Of a stretch of DNA of 64,000 bases, positions 18,053 through 27,054 are shown in pieces. Below the pieces are notes generated by a model. The model was not told where the DNA came from. It searched no databases and saw nothing but the letters and a program-made list of their open reading frames with translations. Position 1 is the first letter of the stretch, and the number at the start of each line of letters is the position of its first letter. Position numbers and translations under genes: made by a program. The stretch is from the NCBI GenBank assembly GCA_947475295.1, contig CANJLF010000005.1, forward strand, positions 92,660 through 156,659, given 5' to 3'. Origin of the DNA: Fidelibacterota bacterium (lineage in GTDB: Bacteria > Pseudomonadota > Alphaproteobacteria > Rhodospirillales > Rhodospirillaceae).

Positions 18053-18991
18053 GTGAAACGTATCATCGTGACAGGCGGCGCGGGGTTCATCGGCTCTCAC
18101 CTCTGCGAACGGCTTCTCGCCGACGGTAACGAGGTCCTGTGCGTCGATAACTTTTTCACCGGCCGGCGCCAGAATGTCGCCAAGCTCCTGGCCAACCCGG
18201 CCTTTGAGCTGATGCGCCATGACGTCACGTTCCCGCTCTATGTGGAAACCGACGAGATTTATAACCTCGCCTGCCCGGCCTCGCCCGTGCATTACCAATT
18301 CGATCCCGTGCAGACCACCAAGACCAGCGTGCATGGCGCCATCAACATGCTGGGACTGGCCAAGCGCACCCGCGCCAAAATTCTGCAGGCGTCCACCAGC
18401 GAGGTTTACGGAGACCCGGCCGTCCATCCACAGGTGGAAAGCTATTGGGGCAACGTCAATCCGATCGGCCCTCGCGCCTGTTACGACGAAGGCAAGCGCT
18501 GCGCCGAAACTTTGTTCTTCGACTATTTCCGTCAGCACAAGACGCGTATCCGCGTCGCGCGTATTTTCAATACCTACGGCCCACGCATGTTACCCAACGA
18601 CGGCCGCGTGGTCTCCAACTTCATCGTTCAAGCGCTGCAGAACCAGGACATCACCATCTACGGCAAAGGCGATCAGACCCGCTCGTTCTGTTATGCCGAC
18701 GATTTGCTAGAGGGTTTTTTGCGCCTCATGGCCGCGCCCGATGCCGTCACGGGGCCTGTGAACCTCGGCAATCCCGTGGAAAATACAATTCTGGAACTGG
18801 CCGAAAAGGTCATCGCACTATCCAAGTCTTCATCGAAGCTGGTCTATAAACCGCTTCCGCAAGACGATCCTACGCGCCGCCGTCCGGATATCACCGTGGC
18901 GCGCGAAACTTTGAAATGGGAACCGAAGACGCCGTTGGATGAAGGCCTCTCACGCACCATCCAATATTTCCGCACACTTCTGAACGCGTGA
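18053..18991 (+). CDS. uxs: UDP-glucuronate decarboxylase (UDP-xylose synthase)
   Basis: 312 residues from GTG 18053 with GAGGGG five bases upstream; upstream in-frame codons give a Pro/Arg-rich leader that is not part of the family. Extended short-chain dehydrogenase: [10 protein letters not shown] binds [23 protein letters not shown] is the signature of this branch, [20 protein letters not shown] follows, and the catalytic Tyr and Lys are in [10 protein letters not shown]. It converts UDP-glucuronate to UDP-xylose for surface glycans. hldE follows after 31 bases. A UDP-glucuronate 4-epimerase, which competes for the same substrate, is at 57241-58251. Confidence 0.93.
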   Translation: MKRIIVTGGAGFIGSHLCERLLADGNEVLCVDNFFTGRRQNVAKLLANPAFELMRHDVTFPLYVETDEIYNLACPASPVHYQFDPVQTTKTSVHGAINMLGLAKRTRAKILQASTSEVYGDPAVHPQVESYWGNVNPIGPRACYDEGKRCAETLFFDYFRQHKTRIRVARIFNTYGPRMLPNDGRVVSNFIVQALQNQDITIYGKGDQTRSFCYADDLLEGFLRLMAAPDAVTGPVNLGNPVENTILELAEKVIALSKSSSKLVYKPLPQDDPTRRRPDITVARETLKWEPKTPLDEGLSRTIQYFRTLLNA

Positions 18992-19022
18992 GACAAGCCC
19001 CCGCCATGCGCAGCAAACTCAC

Positions 19023-20525
19023 ATGACCGCCCCTGGCGTTGAATCTGGCGACGACGATCTGTCCAGTTTCACGACGCTGCTGGCGGGTTTTGCCGGCCGG
19101 CGAGTGCTTTGCGTGGGCGACGTCATGGTCGACCGCTCGCTTTATGGTGATGTTAAACGCATCTCGCCCGAAGCGCCGGTGCCGGTGGTGCGCATCACGC
19201 GCGAAACCAGTGAATTGGGTGGCGCCGGAAACGTCGTGCGCAATTTGGCGGCCCTCGGCGCGCGCTGCGCTTTTGTCACCGCGGTCGGCGATGATCGGGC
19301 CGGGCGCGAGGTCGTCGACATGCTCGCCCGCCTTTCCAGCGTCGAGCCGTACTTGCGTGTTTCGCGCCAGCGCGAGACCACCGTCAAAAGCCGCTTCTTC
19401 AGTCTCGACGGCCACCATCTGCTGCGCGCCGACCGTGAAACCGTCGCGGCCGTGTCGCGTGAGGATCTTGCCGACCTGGAGCGCGCCGTTGCGTCGCAGA
19501 TCGGCGAGTTCGACGCCGTTATTCTGTCGGATTACGGCAAAGGTGTGCTGACCGGTACGCTGGCCGGAACCGCCATCGCCGCGGCGCGCAAAGCCGGAAA
19601 GCCCGTCGTGGTTGATCCCAAAGGCGCCGATTACACGCGCTACGCCGGGGCAACTGTCATTACGCCAAACCGCACCGAGCTGGCCGAAGCCATGAATATG
19701 CCCGTGGATGGCGACGACGCCATTGTCGCCGCCGCGCAGGCTTTGCGCAAAAAGATCAGCGCCGGCGCGGTGCTGGTCACGCGTTCGGGCGAAGGCATGA
19801 CCTTGGTCACCGGCGAGGACGTCCGCCATCTGCCGGCCGAAACCCGTGAGGTGGCCGATGTCACCGGCGCCGGCGATACAGTGGTTGCGACCTTGACGCT
19901 GGCCTTGGCCGGCGGCGCGCCGTTGCCCTCGGCGGCGCGCCTTGCCAATCTTGCCGCCGGTATCGTTGTCGGCCGTCATGGGACGGCGGTCGCGACGCCC
20001 CAGGATATTGCCGCCGCCTGCCGTCAAAGCGAGCATACCAATGCCGATCAGAAGATTGGCGACCGCACCGGCGCAATCGCCCGCGTCATGGATTGGCGGC
20101 GGCAGGGGTTAAGGGTCGGCTTCACAAACGGTTGTTTCGACTTGCTGCATCCGGGTCACATTTCGCTTCTGCGCCAGGCGCGCGGCGCCTGCGACCGGCT
20201 TGTGGTCGGCTTGAACAGTGACGCTTCGGTCATGCGGCTGAAGGGCCCGGACCGGCCGGTGCAGAACGAAGCGGCGCGCGCCGCCGTCATGGCCTCGTTG
20301 TCGCCCGTCGACCTGGTAGTGATTTTCGGCGAAGATACGCCGCTGGCCCTGATTGAAGCGCTCAGGCCCGACGTGCTGGTCAAAGGCGCCGACTACACCC
20401 GGGCGCAAGTCGTGGGCGCTGATGTGGTAGAAAGTTACGGTGGGCGCGTCATTCTGGCGGATGTGGTGGCTTCTCATTCCACCACGGCAACCATCGCCGC
20501 CATGAAAACGGCGCGAAAGAGCTGA
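19023..20525 (+). CDS. hldE: Bifunctional heptose-7-phosphate kinase / heptose-1-phosphate adenylyltransferase
   Basis: 500 residues, both domains complete. The N-terminal PfkB-type kinase (1-330) shows VGDVMVDRSLYGDVKRISPE, ETSELGGAGNVVRNLAALGA, and the catalytic GAGDT in DVTGAGDTVVATL. The C-terminal nucleotidyltransferase (about 355-500) has GFTNGCFDLLHPGHISLLRQ with the HxGH motif. Together they make ADP-heptose for the lipopolysaccharide inner core. HldE being single and fused is common in Gram-negatives. It probably forms a unit with the upstream UDP-xylose synthase. Confidence 0.96.
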   Translation: MTAPGVESGDDDLSSFTTLLAGFAGRRVLCVGDVMVDRSLYGDVKRISPEAPVPVVRITRETSELGGAGNVVRNLAALGARCAFVTAVGDDRAGREVVDMLARLSSVEPYLRVSRQRETTVKSRFFSLDGHHLLRADRETVAAVSREDLADLERAVASQIGEFDAVILSDYGKGVLTGTLAGTAIAAARKAGKPVVVDPKGADYTRYAGATVITPNRTELAEAMNMPVDGDDAIVAAAQALRKKISAGAVLVTRSGEGMTLVTGEDVRHLPAETREVADVTGAGDTVVATLTLALAGGAPLPSAARLANLAAGIVVGRHGTAVATPQDIAAACRQSEHTNADQKIGDRTGAIARVMDWRRQGLRVGFTNGCFDLLHPGHISLLRQARGACDRLVVGLNSDASVMRLKGPDRPVQNEAARAAVMASLSPVDLVVIFGEDTPLALIEALRPDVLVKGADYTRAQVVGADVVESYGGRVILADVVASHSTTATIAAMKTARKS

Positions 20526-20550
20526 AGCGGAAAAAAGAGGGACGGGCATT

Positions 20551-20949
20551 ATGACCCGTATTCTCAGAATCATCTGTGGCGCCACTTTGGTTTCCGCGCT
20601 CGCGGGTTGCGAACACAATGGCAAGACCTTTCCCGATTTTCAGTGCACCGGCAAAGTCCCAGCGGTCGCCAAGATCTTTGCGGAAGATCCGCCGGCCATT
20701 CGCCAGCCTGTGCTTCCGGAAATGCTCGTCAACTGCCGCGGTCACGTATATGTGCCCGCTCTCGGCATGGTCTTCGTTCCGCGCGGCAAAGAGGTGCCCA
20801 AGAGCGGCCAATTCCTGCGGGAAGAACGCTTGACGCCGCCGTATCGCATTATTCCGGCGGGGGCTCGCGTCAGCACGGATCAAAGCCCGACGCGCCTCAA
20901 TGTCGAACTGGACAAGCTCAACCGCATCATCGGCTTTTATTGCGGCTGA
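20551..20949 (+). CDS. Small lipoprotein with peptidase-inhibitor I78-like C-terminus
   Basis: 132 residues. A lipoprotein signal ends in LVSALAGC (lipobox Cys at about residue 20). GAGGGACG lies ahead of the ATG. The last 30 residues, RVSTDQSPTRLNVELDKLNR followed by IIGFYCG, resemble the C-terminal strand and Cys of I78 peptidase inhibitors. The middle part, with Cys in FQCTG and VNCRG, is not typical, so the assignment is tentative. It starts 25 bases after hldE and may be co-transcribed. Confidence 0.6.
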   Translation: MTRILRIICGATLVSALAGCEHNGKTFPDFQCTGKVPAVAKIFAEDPPAIRQPVLPEMLVNCRGHVYVPALGMVFVPRGKEVPKSGQFLREERLTPPYRIIPAGARVSTDQSPTRLNVELDKLNRIIGFYCG

Positions 20950-20956
20950 TTAAGCT

Positions 20957-21443
20957 CTAGGCGCGCGGATTAATCACCGACGACAATCGCTGGCCGGCGG
21001 CTAGAGCGAAGCGCAAAGTCAGCGCCTTGCGCCGGCTGGCGTGCAGTGGATGATGGGGTGCTTCGCGTAAGACCGCCGCCGAATGGGCGTCGGCCACGAC
21101 CACGCCGCAGGTCACGGGAAGGATCTGCCAGGGAAATGCGGCGGCACGGCGAAAGAAAATCCGTCGCAGTACGGCACACATACTCCAGCCACTTGGCATC
21201 GCCGCGAAAATCCTCCGGCGTGCTTTTGACTTCCACCATCAGAATCGTCCCGGCGCTGTTGAGGCCCACCACGTCGGCGCGCCGGTCATTACCCAGCTTG
21301 AACTCGGTCAGGCTGGCAAAGCCCCTGGACCTCGAACCAGCGCGCCACACCCCCCGGGTCACTGCGGCTATAACAGCCGCCCGCGGGGGTCTAACTTGCG
21401 CAGGTTTGCGCTGAAATGGCGGGCTAGAGCTAGAAATGTTCAT
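20957..21443 (-). pseudogene. mmcB: MmcB-family DNA repair protein, broken by several frameshifts
   Basis: Pieces of one MmcB protein are spread over three frames. GVARWFEVQG is in one frame. FASLTEFKLGNDRRADVVGL and MVEVKSTPEDFRGDAKWLEY are in the next. Then come YCDGFSFAVPPHFP, and last WQILPVTCGVVVADAHSAAV through HPLHASRRKALTLRFALAAG. The breaks fall near 21345 (a C/G run), 21325 (a G run on the reverse strand), 21180 and 21130. The nuclease-like D...E-x-K core is intact but no single frame gives the full protein. Either the gene is decaying or homopolymer errors cluster here. In Caulobacter MmcB supports damage-induced mutagenesis with ImuB. Confidence 0.75.
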
Positions 21444-21636
21444 CTAATGTTCTCCTCCCAGGCGCTTTACGTCTGTCGTTGGAAGAGTGCAAGACAGCCC
21501 TGGGCCGGGGTCGCTGCGACCGGGCCGCAAGGCAGCCATGCACAGCCCGGCTTTATTTCGGCAGCCAAATCAGTATGGTAGCGCCGCATTGCACAGCCCG
21601 GCCCAGCATAATGCCGGATTTGCCAAAGGTAGCAGC

Positions 21637-22176
21637 GTGGTCAAAGTAATCCGGGCAAAGCTTCACGGCATCAGGGTGACTGGCGCCGATCTGCATTACC
21701 ACGGCTCCATCACGCTCGATCCCGACCACGCTGTGGCCGCCGGACTTTACCCCACCGAGTTCGTCGATATCTGGAACAAGAATTCCGGCGCGCGGCTTTC
21801 CACCTACATCATTTACGGCGCGCCCGGTTCGCGCTGCTGTGTGCTCAACGGCGCCGCGGCCCGCACCTGCCAGGTCGGCGACGAGCTGATTATCGCGGCC
21901 TCGGCCCACGTGTCGCCGGCCGAGCTTTATCAATTGAAGCCCCGCATCCTGACCTTTACGCCGGACAACGAAGTCGACCAGATGCTCTACTACGAGGTCT
22001 TCAAGAGCGAGGCGCGGGAGTTCGATTTCCGCATTGTCGATACCACCAAGAACCGTCCCGCCAGCGCACACAATTATGCCAACGTCGATGTCCGCGCAAT
22101 TTGCGCCGCTCTGAAGGACAAGGGCTTCTCCGACGTCGATGTCGCATCTTTCGTCGAGAAGTTCCTGAGCCGCTAG
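21637..22176 (+). CDS. panD: Aspartate 1-decarboxylase with C-terminal extension
   Basis: 179 residues from GTG 21637 with AAAGG seven bases upstream. The pyruvoyl enzyme core is complete. It self-cleaves at Gly-Ser in LHYHGSITLD, with the Lys near the start (RAKLHG), Arg and Tyr in GARLSTYII, and Asn in VLNGAAARTCQVGDELII. It makes beta-alanine for pantothenate. E. coli PanD is 126 residues; about 55 extra residues here (after LKPRILTFTPDN) form a charged tail ending in DVDVASFVEKFLSR, with no recognised function. No other pan genes are near. Confidence 0.88.
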   Translation: MVKVIRAKLHGIRVTGADLHYHGSITLDPDHAVAAGLYPTEFVDIWNKNSGARLSTYIIYGAPGSRCCVLNGAAARTCQVGDELIIAASAHVSPAELYQLKPRILTFTPDNEVDQMLYYEVFKSEAREFDFRIVDTTKNRPASAHNYANVDVRAICAALKDKGFSDVDVASFVEKFLSR

Positions 22177-22221
22177 CCGTTCCGTAGGCAGTTTGGCCTC
22201 GCGCGCGTTACGCTTTAGGCC

Positions 22222-22770
22222 ATGTCGACGCTCGTCCTCACGCCTCTGCTGCTGCCCATCGCCACCCGGCGACTTATCATCCGCGATTACACCGTGGACG
22301 ACGCCGGCGCAGTTTTTTCCTATGTTCAGGACCCGGCCTATTGGCAATACCAAAGCGCCAACGCGCCCACAGCGGCGCAGATCGAAGCCCTGATGCAGTG
22401 GGTAGTGAAAAATCAGGGCGTAAGCCCGCGCCTGATGCATTTCCTTGCCGTCGTCCGCAAGGACACCGGTGAAATCGTCAGCGAGGCGGTGCTGAAGATC
22501 ATCAATCCGGGCGAACGTCAGGGCGAGATCGGTTTCGGTGTGGCGCCCAAGTCCTGGAAGCAGGGCTTTGGCAGCGAAATCGCCGGGGCGATTCTCGATG
22601 CCGCTTTCCAGCATTTCAAGCTCCACCGCGTCGCCGGCCAGTGCAGCCCCGACAACAAAGGCTCCATCCGCGTCATCCATTTCGCCCGCGGCAAATGGTG
22701 GAGCACGCTGATCTACGACATCCTTGATCAGGAATACGCCAAGATCAAAAGCGTGATGAAGAAGGCCTAG
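22222..22770 (+). CDS. GNAT-family N-acetyltransferase (RimJ-like)
   Basis: 182 residues. RLIIRDYTVDDAGAVFSYVQ at the start, GEIGFGVAPKSWKQGFGSEI with the acetyl-CoA-binding pattern, and HRVAGQCSPDNKGSIRVI correspond to the RimJ/RimL-type branch that acetylates N-termini or small molecules. The substrate is unknown. The stop TAG shares the palindrome CTAG (22767-22770) with the convergent gene. Confidence 0.87.
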   Translation: MSTLVLTPLLLPIATRRLIIRDYTVDDAGAVFSYVQDPAYWQYQSANAPTAAQIEALMQWVVKNQGVSPRLMHFLAVVRKDTGEIVSEAVLKIINPGERQGEIGFGVAPKSWKQGFGSEIAGAILDAAFQHFKLHRVAGQCSPDNKGSIRVIHFARGKWWSTLIYDILDQEYAKIKSVMKKA

Positions 22771-23942
22771 GCCCGCCCCGGCCAGCCGATGCGGTCCAAG
22801 GTCGCCGCGAAGTGCCGCAGGTCATCTTGTGTAACGTAAACCTGTGCCGAAATGCGAATCACCAGCTTGCCGTCCAAGGTGTTGGCGGCGATCTGAATGT
22901 GCTCGTCTGTCCAAAGTCGGCGCATAAGCGCCGGGCCTTCGTCTGCTGCGGCGGGGCGCGTCTGCGGCAGGATGAAAGAGCGCATGGCGGCGCTCATCGT
23001 GGCAGGACCAACCGGCGCCGCGCCGATAGCAGATAGAAGGTCACTGCCCGTTGCGATCAAGCGCTTTTGATAGGTCCGCACATCATCCGGTCCCAAGTCC
23101 TGAAAGAATTTCAAGGCCGCCGGTGTTGCCAGCCAAGCCGTATTGTCCCGCGTCCCGATGTAGTCGAAGGACCACGGGAAACCCATGTGGACAAAGTGGC
23201 TGATGAGGTTGGGTTGCGTCTCGCGCGCTGCTGTGGGCGACGCATATAAAAAAGCGCTGCCCTTGGGCGCAAACAGCCATTTGTGGGCATTGGAGACGTA
23301 CCAGTCCGCGCCCAGCTTCGGTACGTCCAAGGGGATTTGCCCGACCCCGTGGGCGCCGTCCACCAGCACGCGCGCGCCGTTCTGCCGCAGCAAGGCGATG
23401 ATCTCCTCCAACGGGAAGATCAATGCCGTCGGCGAGGTGATGTGGTCGATGATGGCGAGCTTTACGTTCGGTGTTAACGCTTCCCGGAAGCGCGATAGAA
23501 TGTCATCGCGGTTCACCGGCAGCGGAATTTGCACGACCAGGGGCTCCGCGCCGGTCTCGGCACAGCGCGTCTCGACCATGAGTCGCATGGCGTTATAGGT
23601 GTGATTGGTGATCAAGATCCGGTCGCCGGGCGAAAAGGCCAAGGACCGCAGCACAGCTTGAATGCCGACGCTGGCATTTTCGACAAAGGCTAGGTTGTCG
23701 CCCGTCGCCTTCACAAAGGTTGCGAGGTGACCGATGGCGGTGCGCAAAGCGGTTCCGCCGGGCTGGGGCAAAATCTTGTCCCGGAAAAAGACGTCGGGCT
23801 GGTATTCCATTTCGCGGCGCAGAATGTCTTGCGCCTTCAAGACTTCTAGCGGACAGGCGCCGAAGGATCCGTGGTTCAAGAGTGTGGCGTCGTCTGCCAA
23901 GCCCCACAGCTTACGGATCGGGCGGCCGAAGGCGGGCGTCAT
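22767..23942 (-). CDS. Class V aminotransferase-fold PLP enzyme (isopenicillin N epimerase-like)
   Basis: 391 residues. LLNHGSFGACPLEVLKAQ at the start and VENASVGIQAVLRSL are typical of the CefD-like group. The cofactor Asp-His pair is in VLVDGAHGVGQIPLDV, and the PLP lysine in VSNAHKWLFAPKGSAFLY. IGTRDNTAWLATPAAL is also family-specific. Members include epimerases, hercynylcysteine lyases and cysteine desulfurase relatives, so the substrate is not assignable. Its start overlaps the stop of the membrane-protein gene by four bases, making it the third gene of an operon. Confidence 0.88.
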   Translation of the reverse strand: MTPAFGRPIRKLWGLADDATLLNHGSFGACPLEVLKAQDILRREMEYQPDVFFRDKILPQPGGTALRTAIGHLATFVKATGDNLAFVENASVGIQAVLRSLAFSPGDRILITNHTYNAMRLMVETRCAETGAEPLVVQIPLPVNRDDILSRFREALTPNVKLAIIDHITSPTALIFPLEEIIALLRQNGARVLVDGAHGVGQIPLDVPKLGADWYVSNAHKWLFAPKGSAFLYASPTAARETQPNLISHFVHMGFPWSFDYIGTRDNTAWLATPAALKFFQDLGPDDVRTYQKRLIATGSDLLSAIGAAPVGPATMSAAMRSFILPQTRPAAADEGPALMRRLWTDEHIQIAANTLDGKLVIRISAQVYVTQDDLRHFAATLDRIGWPGRA

Positions 23943-25462
23943 GGCGGGGGCCTGGGCGAAGTCCTGGGACGATAGAAATATGCGCCGGCGCTAAGGAACG
24001 CCAGAAGCAAAGCCGCGGTACCCAGCGTCGGCCAGGCGAGAAGCGCCAGATGCTCCGGCACAATCAAGCATTCACCGGCTTGAACATATTTGTAGTCCGG
24101 GCTCTTAAAAGCGCAGCCGCTGAAAAGTGAAAGCTGTAACGCCCAGCAAGCGGCGTGAAAAATCCCGGCATAAGCGGCGAGCGGCCAAAAGGATTTTCGC
24201 CAGCCCAGGGCCAGCGCCAAAGCCAAGGGTCCCGCAAGAATGTGAAGGTACCAGCCCGCGGTGGCATTGCCGTGGCCGGGCAAAGTCATCTGTGTCACCC
24301 AATGCGCCACAAGGCCCAGCACCATGGGCGCGGCGATAAAAAGCGGCGCCACGGTCACATCGCGCGCGCGGCGCAACTGCATCATCCAGATCATCAGCGG
24401 CAAGGCCACGAGCAACACAACCGGCGCGGTGTAGATCGGATCAAAGCGCCCGAAGGACCAAGTTCCGGCCCAGGCAAAACTTACGGCAATGCCGCCGAGA
24501 CCGTGCAGGAACGTCCCAAGGTCGAAGCCGCGCAAGGTGTCACCCAGAACATCGGGCGCTTTGTCGGCTTGCAGGAAATCGAGCGAACCGGTGGAGGCCC
24601 ACCCACTCACATACCATCCGCTGCCGATCACCGCCGCGACGATCAAAACGAAACCTGCGCTTTGCATCAGCTCCCGGCTCCGGCCCCGCAAGGCGGCGAA
24701 GACAAGGAACGCGCCGATGCCGGCAGCGATAGCTATGAAGAACGCCTTGGTCCACAAGCCGAGTCCCAGCGCTAGGCCCAGCATCGCGGCGGTGTTAACG
24801 TCGCGTCGCTCAAAAAGCCGCAACAGCAGCATCCAGGCGAGTCCCATAAGCAAGAGGCACAAGCTGTCGTTGCCCAGGCGCGCCATCTCGGGAAAGAACT
24901 CGGGAAATAAAAACGGCCAAGCGGTCACCACCCAGGGTGAAGTGGGCCAAACCGAGGCGGGCGAAAGTGTGCCTACGGCGCGCAACGTCGCAAGGGCGCC
25001 AATGGCAAAACCCGCGAAAGCCAGGGCCCATGACACGCTCCTCAAGAGCAGAAACAAACTCGGCCAGCTCCAGTCCCGCGCCAGTTTGTAAAACGGCGTC
25101 ATCAGGAGGTAGTAAAGCGGCGGGTGCTGCGCTTGCCAGTTTGGAATCTCTCCCGCGCGGTACATGCGCGACGGAGGAAAATCCAAGGTCGGCGCAGGCT
25201 CGGAAAAAAACGCCCAGTAAGTCCGGTCCTCATTGGCTGCGCGGCCATAGGGCAAGGGCCCGGGATATTCTTCGACATCGGTGGAAAGCATATCGCGCCC
25301 CAGGCGCGGGAACGTGCCGGTGTCTGCGACTTGCTGGATGTAAGACAGATGGGCGGTTTCGTCGAAACCCTCAAAGGGCGGCAGGAAAGCGATATGGGCG
25401 AAGCCCAACAGCGCCACCGCCAGCAGCGTGAGTGTCGTTGCCCGTGAAGCCAAAGGCACCAC
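23939..25462 (-). CDS. Polytopic membrane protein, DUF2142/GT-C glycosyltransferase-like
   Basis: 507 residues with about ten to twelve hydrophobic segments. The N-terminal helix is followed by FEGFDETAHLSYIQQVADTG, an acidic first-loop motif like those of dolichol-phosphate-dependent GT-C enzymes and DUF2142 proteins. QAQHPPLYYLLMTPFYKLA is another shared element. The C-terminal third contains further helices. It is likely to act on the periplasmic side in glycan or lipid modification, but the donor and acceptor are unknown. Placed between the flavin oxidoreductase (9 bases upstream) and the PLP enzyme (4-base overlap). Confidence 0.72.
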   Translation of the reverse strand: MVPLASRATTLTLLAVALLGFAHIAFLPPFEGFDETAHLSYIQQVADTGTFPRLGRDMLSTDVEEYPGPLPYGRAANEDRTYWAFFSEPAPTLDFPPSRMYRAGEIPNWQAQHPPLYYLLMTPFYKLARDWSWPSLFLLLRSVSWALAFAGFAIGALATLRAVGTLSPASVWPTSPWVVTAWPFLFPEFFPEMARLGNDSLCLLLMGLAWMLLLRLFERRDVNTAAMLGLALGLGLWTKAFFIAIAAGIGAFLVFAALRGRSRELMQSAGFVLIVAAVIGSGWYVSGWASTGSLDFLQADKAPDVLGDTLRGFDLGTFLHGLGGIAVSFAWAGTWSFGRFDPIYTAPVVLLVALPLMIWMMQLRRARDVTVAPLFIAAPMVLGLVAHWVTQMTLPGHGNATAGWYLHILAGPLALALALGWRKSFWPLAAYAGIFHAACWALQLSLFSGCAFKSPDYKYVQAGECLIVPEHLALLAWPTLGTAALLLAFLSAGAYFYRPRTSPRPPP

Positions 25463-25471
25463 CCCAGTCGT

Positions 25472-26869
25472 TCACCAACCTGTGGTGATGCGCTCCACCA
25501 ATTGCTTCACGCTTGGCACGAAGCCGTTTTTGTACCAGGGGTCCTGGCTGAAGCGATAGGCATTGTGCCCGGCGAACATCAACTCCGAATCGATGCTGCC
25601 GTCGTGGGCAATGTTCTGCAATGTCTTCTGAATGCAGAAGCTGCGCGGATCGGCCTTGCGGCCGGTGGAGCCTTCTTCGTTCTGCGACCAGTTGGAGAAG
25701 GCGCAGGCCGACAAACATCCCATGCACGCGATTTGATCGGTGCGGATTTGCTCGGCATCCTCAGGCGTCACGAAAATCAGCGTGGCATCGGGGGTTTTCA
25801 TGGTCTCAGTGAAACCGTGGTCCATCCAGCTTTGGGCGCGGAACTTGTCGGCGGCGGTGACGTAGACCTCGCGCTTGCGCGCGCCGATGTTGAGCGCCGT
25901 GTCGTGAGCGCCCACGGGCTCGGGTATGAAAGGAATCTGGCGTTCGCTGCGATGCTCGAGATGCTCGAGGAAGCCGTTATGCACGGCAGATGAGTAAAAG
26001 CCCGTCGGGCTGAAGCGCTGCAAATCGACGTCGCCGGGCTGCAGGCCGACCAGGCGTTTTTTCCAGGCGGCTGAAATTGGGCTCTCCTGGGTCAAGAGCG
26101 GGCGCGTACCGAATTGGAACGCCACGGGACCGATTTCAGGATTGTCGAGCCAGTGCTCCCACTCGGATAGCCACCAGACACCGCCTGCCATAATGATCGG
26201 CGTGTTCTGCAGGCCGGCTTCATTCATCACCGCGCGCAAAGCGGCGACACGTGGGTAGGGATCTTCCGGCTTGCGCGGGTCTTCGGAATTGGAAAGACCG
26301 TTATGGCCGCCGGCCAGCCACGGATCTTCATAGACCACGCCGCCCAGCAGCTCCGCGAACCTGTGATAGGCGCGCTTCCACAAAGCGCGGAAGGCGCGGC
26401 TCGAAGAGATGATCGGGTAGTAGTGAATGCCGTAGTGGGCCGCGATCTCGGCCAGGCGATAGGGCATGCCGGCGCCGCAGGTCACGCCCTGGATGATGCC
26501 TTTGCACTTATCCATGATGCCTTCGAGCACACGTTCGGCGCCGCCCATTTCCCAAAGGATGTTGATATGCAGGCGGCCGTTGTTGCCGCGGGTCTCGTGA
26601 GCGATGCGCGCCTGGGTGATGCCGCCGTCGATGGCGTACTTCACCAGCTCTTCGTGGCGGTCTTTGCGCGTGCGCCCGTAATACAGCTGCGGGATATGAT
26701 GACCGGCGGTGTCATAGGAATCGGCGTTCACACCGGAAAAGGTGCCGATGCCCCCGGCGGCGGCCCAGGCGCCCGAACTCATGCCGTTGGAAACAGCGAC
26801 GCCTTTGCCGCCCTCGACGATGGGCAGCACTTCGTGGCCGGCAATGACGATAGAATTAAGCGCTTTCAC
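25472..26869 (-). CDS. Nitronate monooxygenase-type flavin oxidoreductase
   Basis: 465 residues, longer than typical nitronate monooxygenase (about 320-380). FMN TIM-barrel features are GVAVSNGMSSGAWAAAGGIG, GITQARIAHETRGNNGRLHI, VVYEDPWLAGGHNGLSN and IIMAGGVWWLSEWEHWL. A C-terminal extension contains a Cys group in ACMGCLSACAFSNW, which might bind metal or form disulfides. This large subfamily is not well characterised, so the substrate is inferred only by fold. First gene of the three-gene operon. The 185 bases upstream hold nothing recognisable. Confidence 0.82.
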   Translation of the reverse strand: MKALNSIVIAGHEVLPIVEGGKGVAVSNGMSSGAWAAAGGIGTFSGVNADSYDTAGHHIPQLYYGRTRKDRHEELVKYAIDGGITQARIAHETRGNNGRLHINILWEMGGAERVLEGIMDKCKGIIQGVTCGAGMPYRLAEIAAHYGIHYYPIISSSRAFRALWKRAYHRFAELLGGVVYEDPWLAGGHNGLSNSEDPRKPEDPYPRVAALRAVMNEAGLQNTPIIMAGGVWWLSEWEHWLDNPEIGPVAFQFGTRPLLTQESPISAAWKKRLVGLQPGDVDLQRFSPTGFYSSAVHNGFLEHLEHRSERQIPFIPEPVGAHDTALNIGARKREVYVTAADKFRAQSWMDHGFTETMKTPDATLIFVTPEDAEQIRTDQIACMGCLSACAFSNWSQNEEGSTGRKADPRSFCIQKTLQNIAHDGSIDSELMFAGHNAYRFSQDPWYKNGFVPSVKQLVERITTGW

Positions 26870-27054
26870 GCAGCCTGCTTTGTTCGAGTGGACTTAGGTG
26901 TGGCAATGGCCGTGCCCGGTTCGGAACCCTCTGTGAAACCAAGGTTCCCCTCACACTTCGGGCGATTCGCCCGCAATATAGGGGGAGCGGCGACCCGAAC
27001 CAAGCAAACTTGGGCCAGCTTCGCCAAAATACGGCCTAATTTATTGAAATATCA

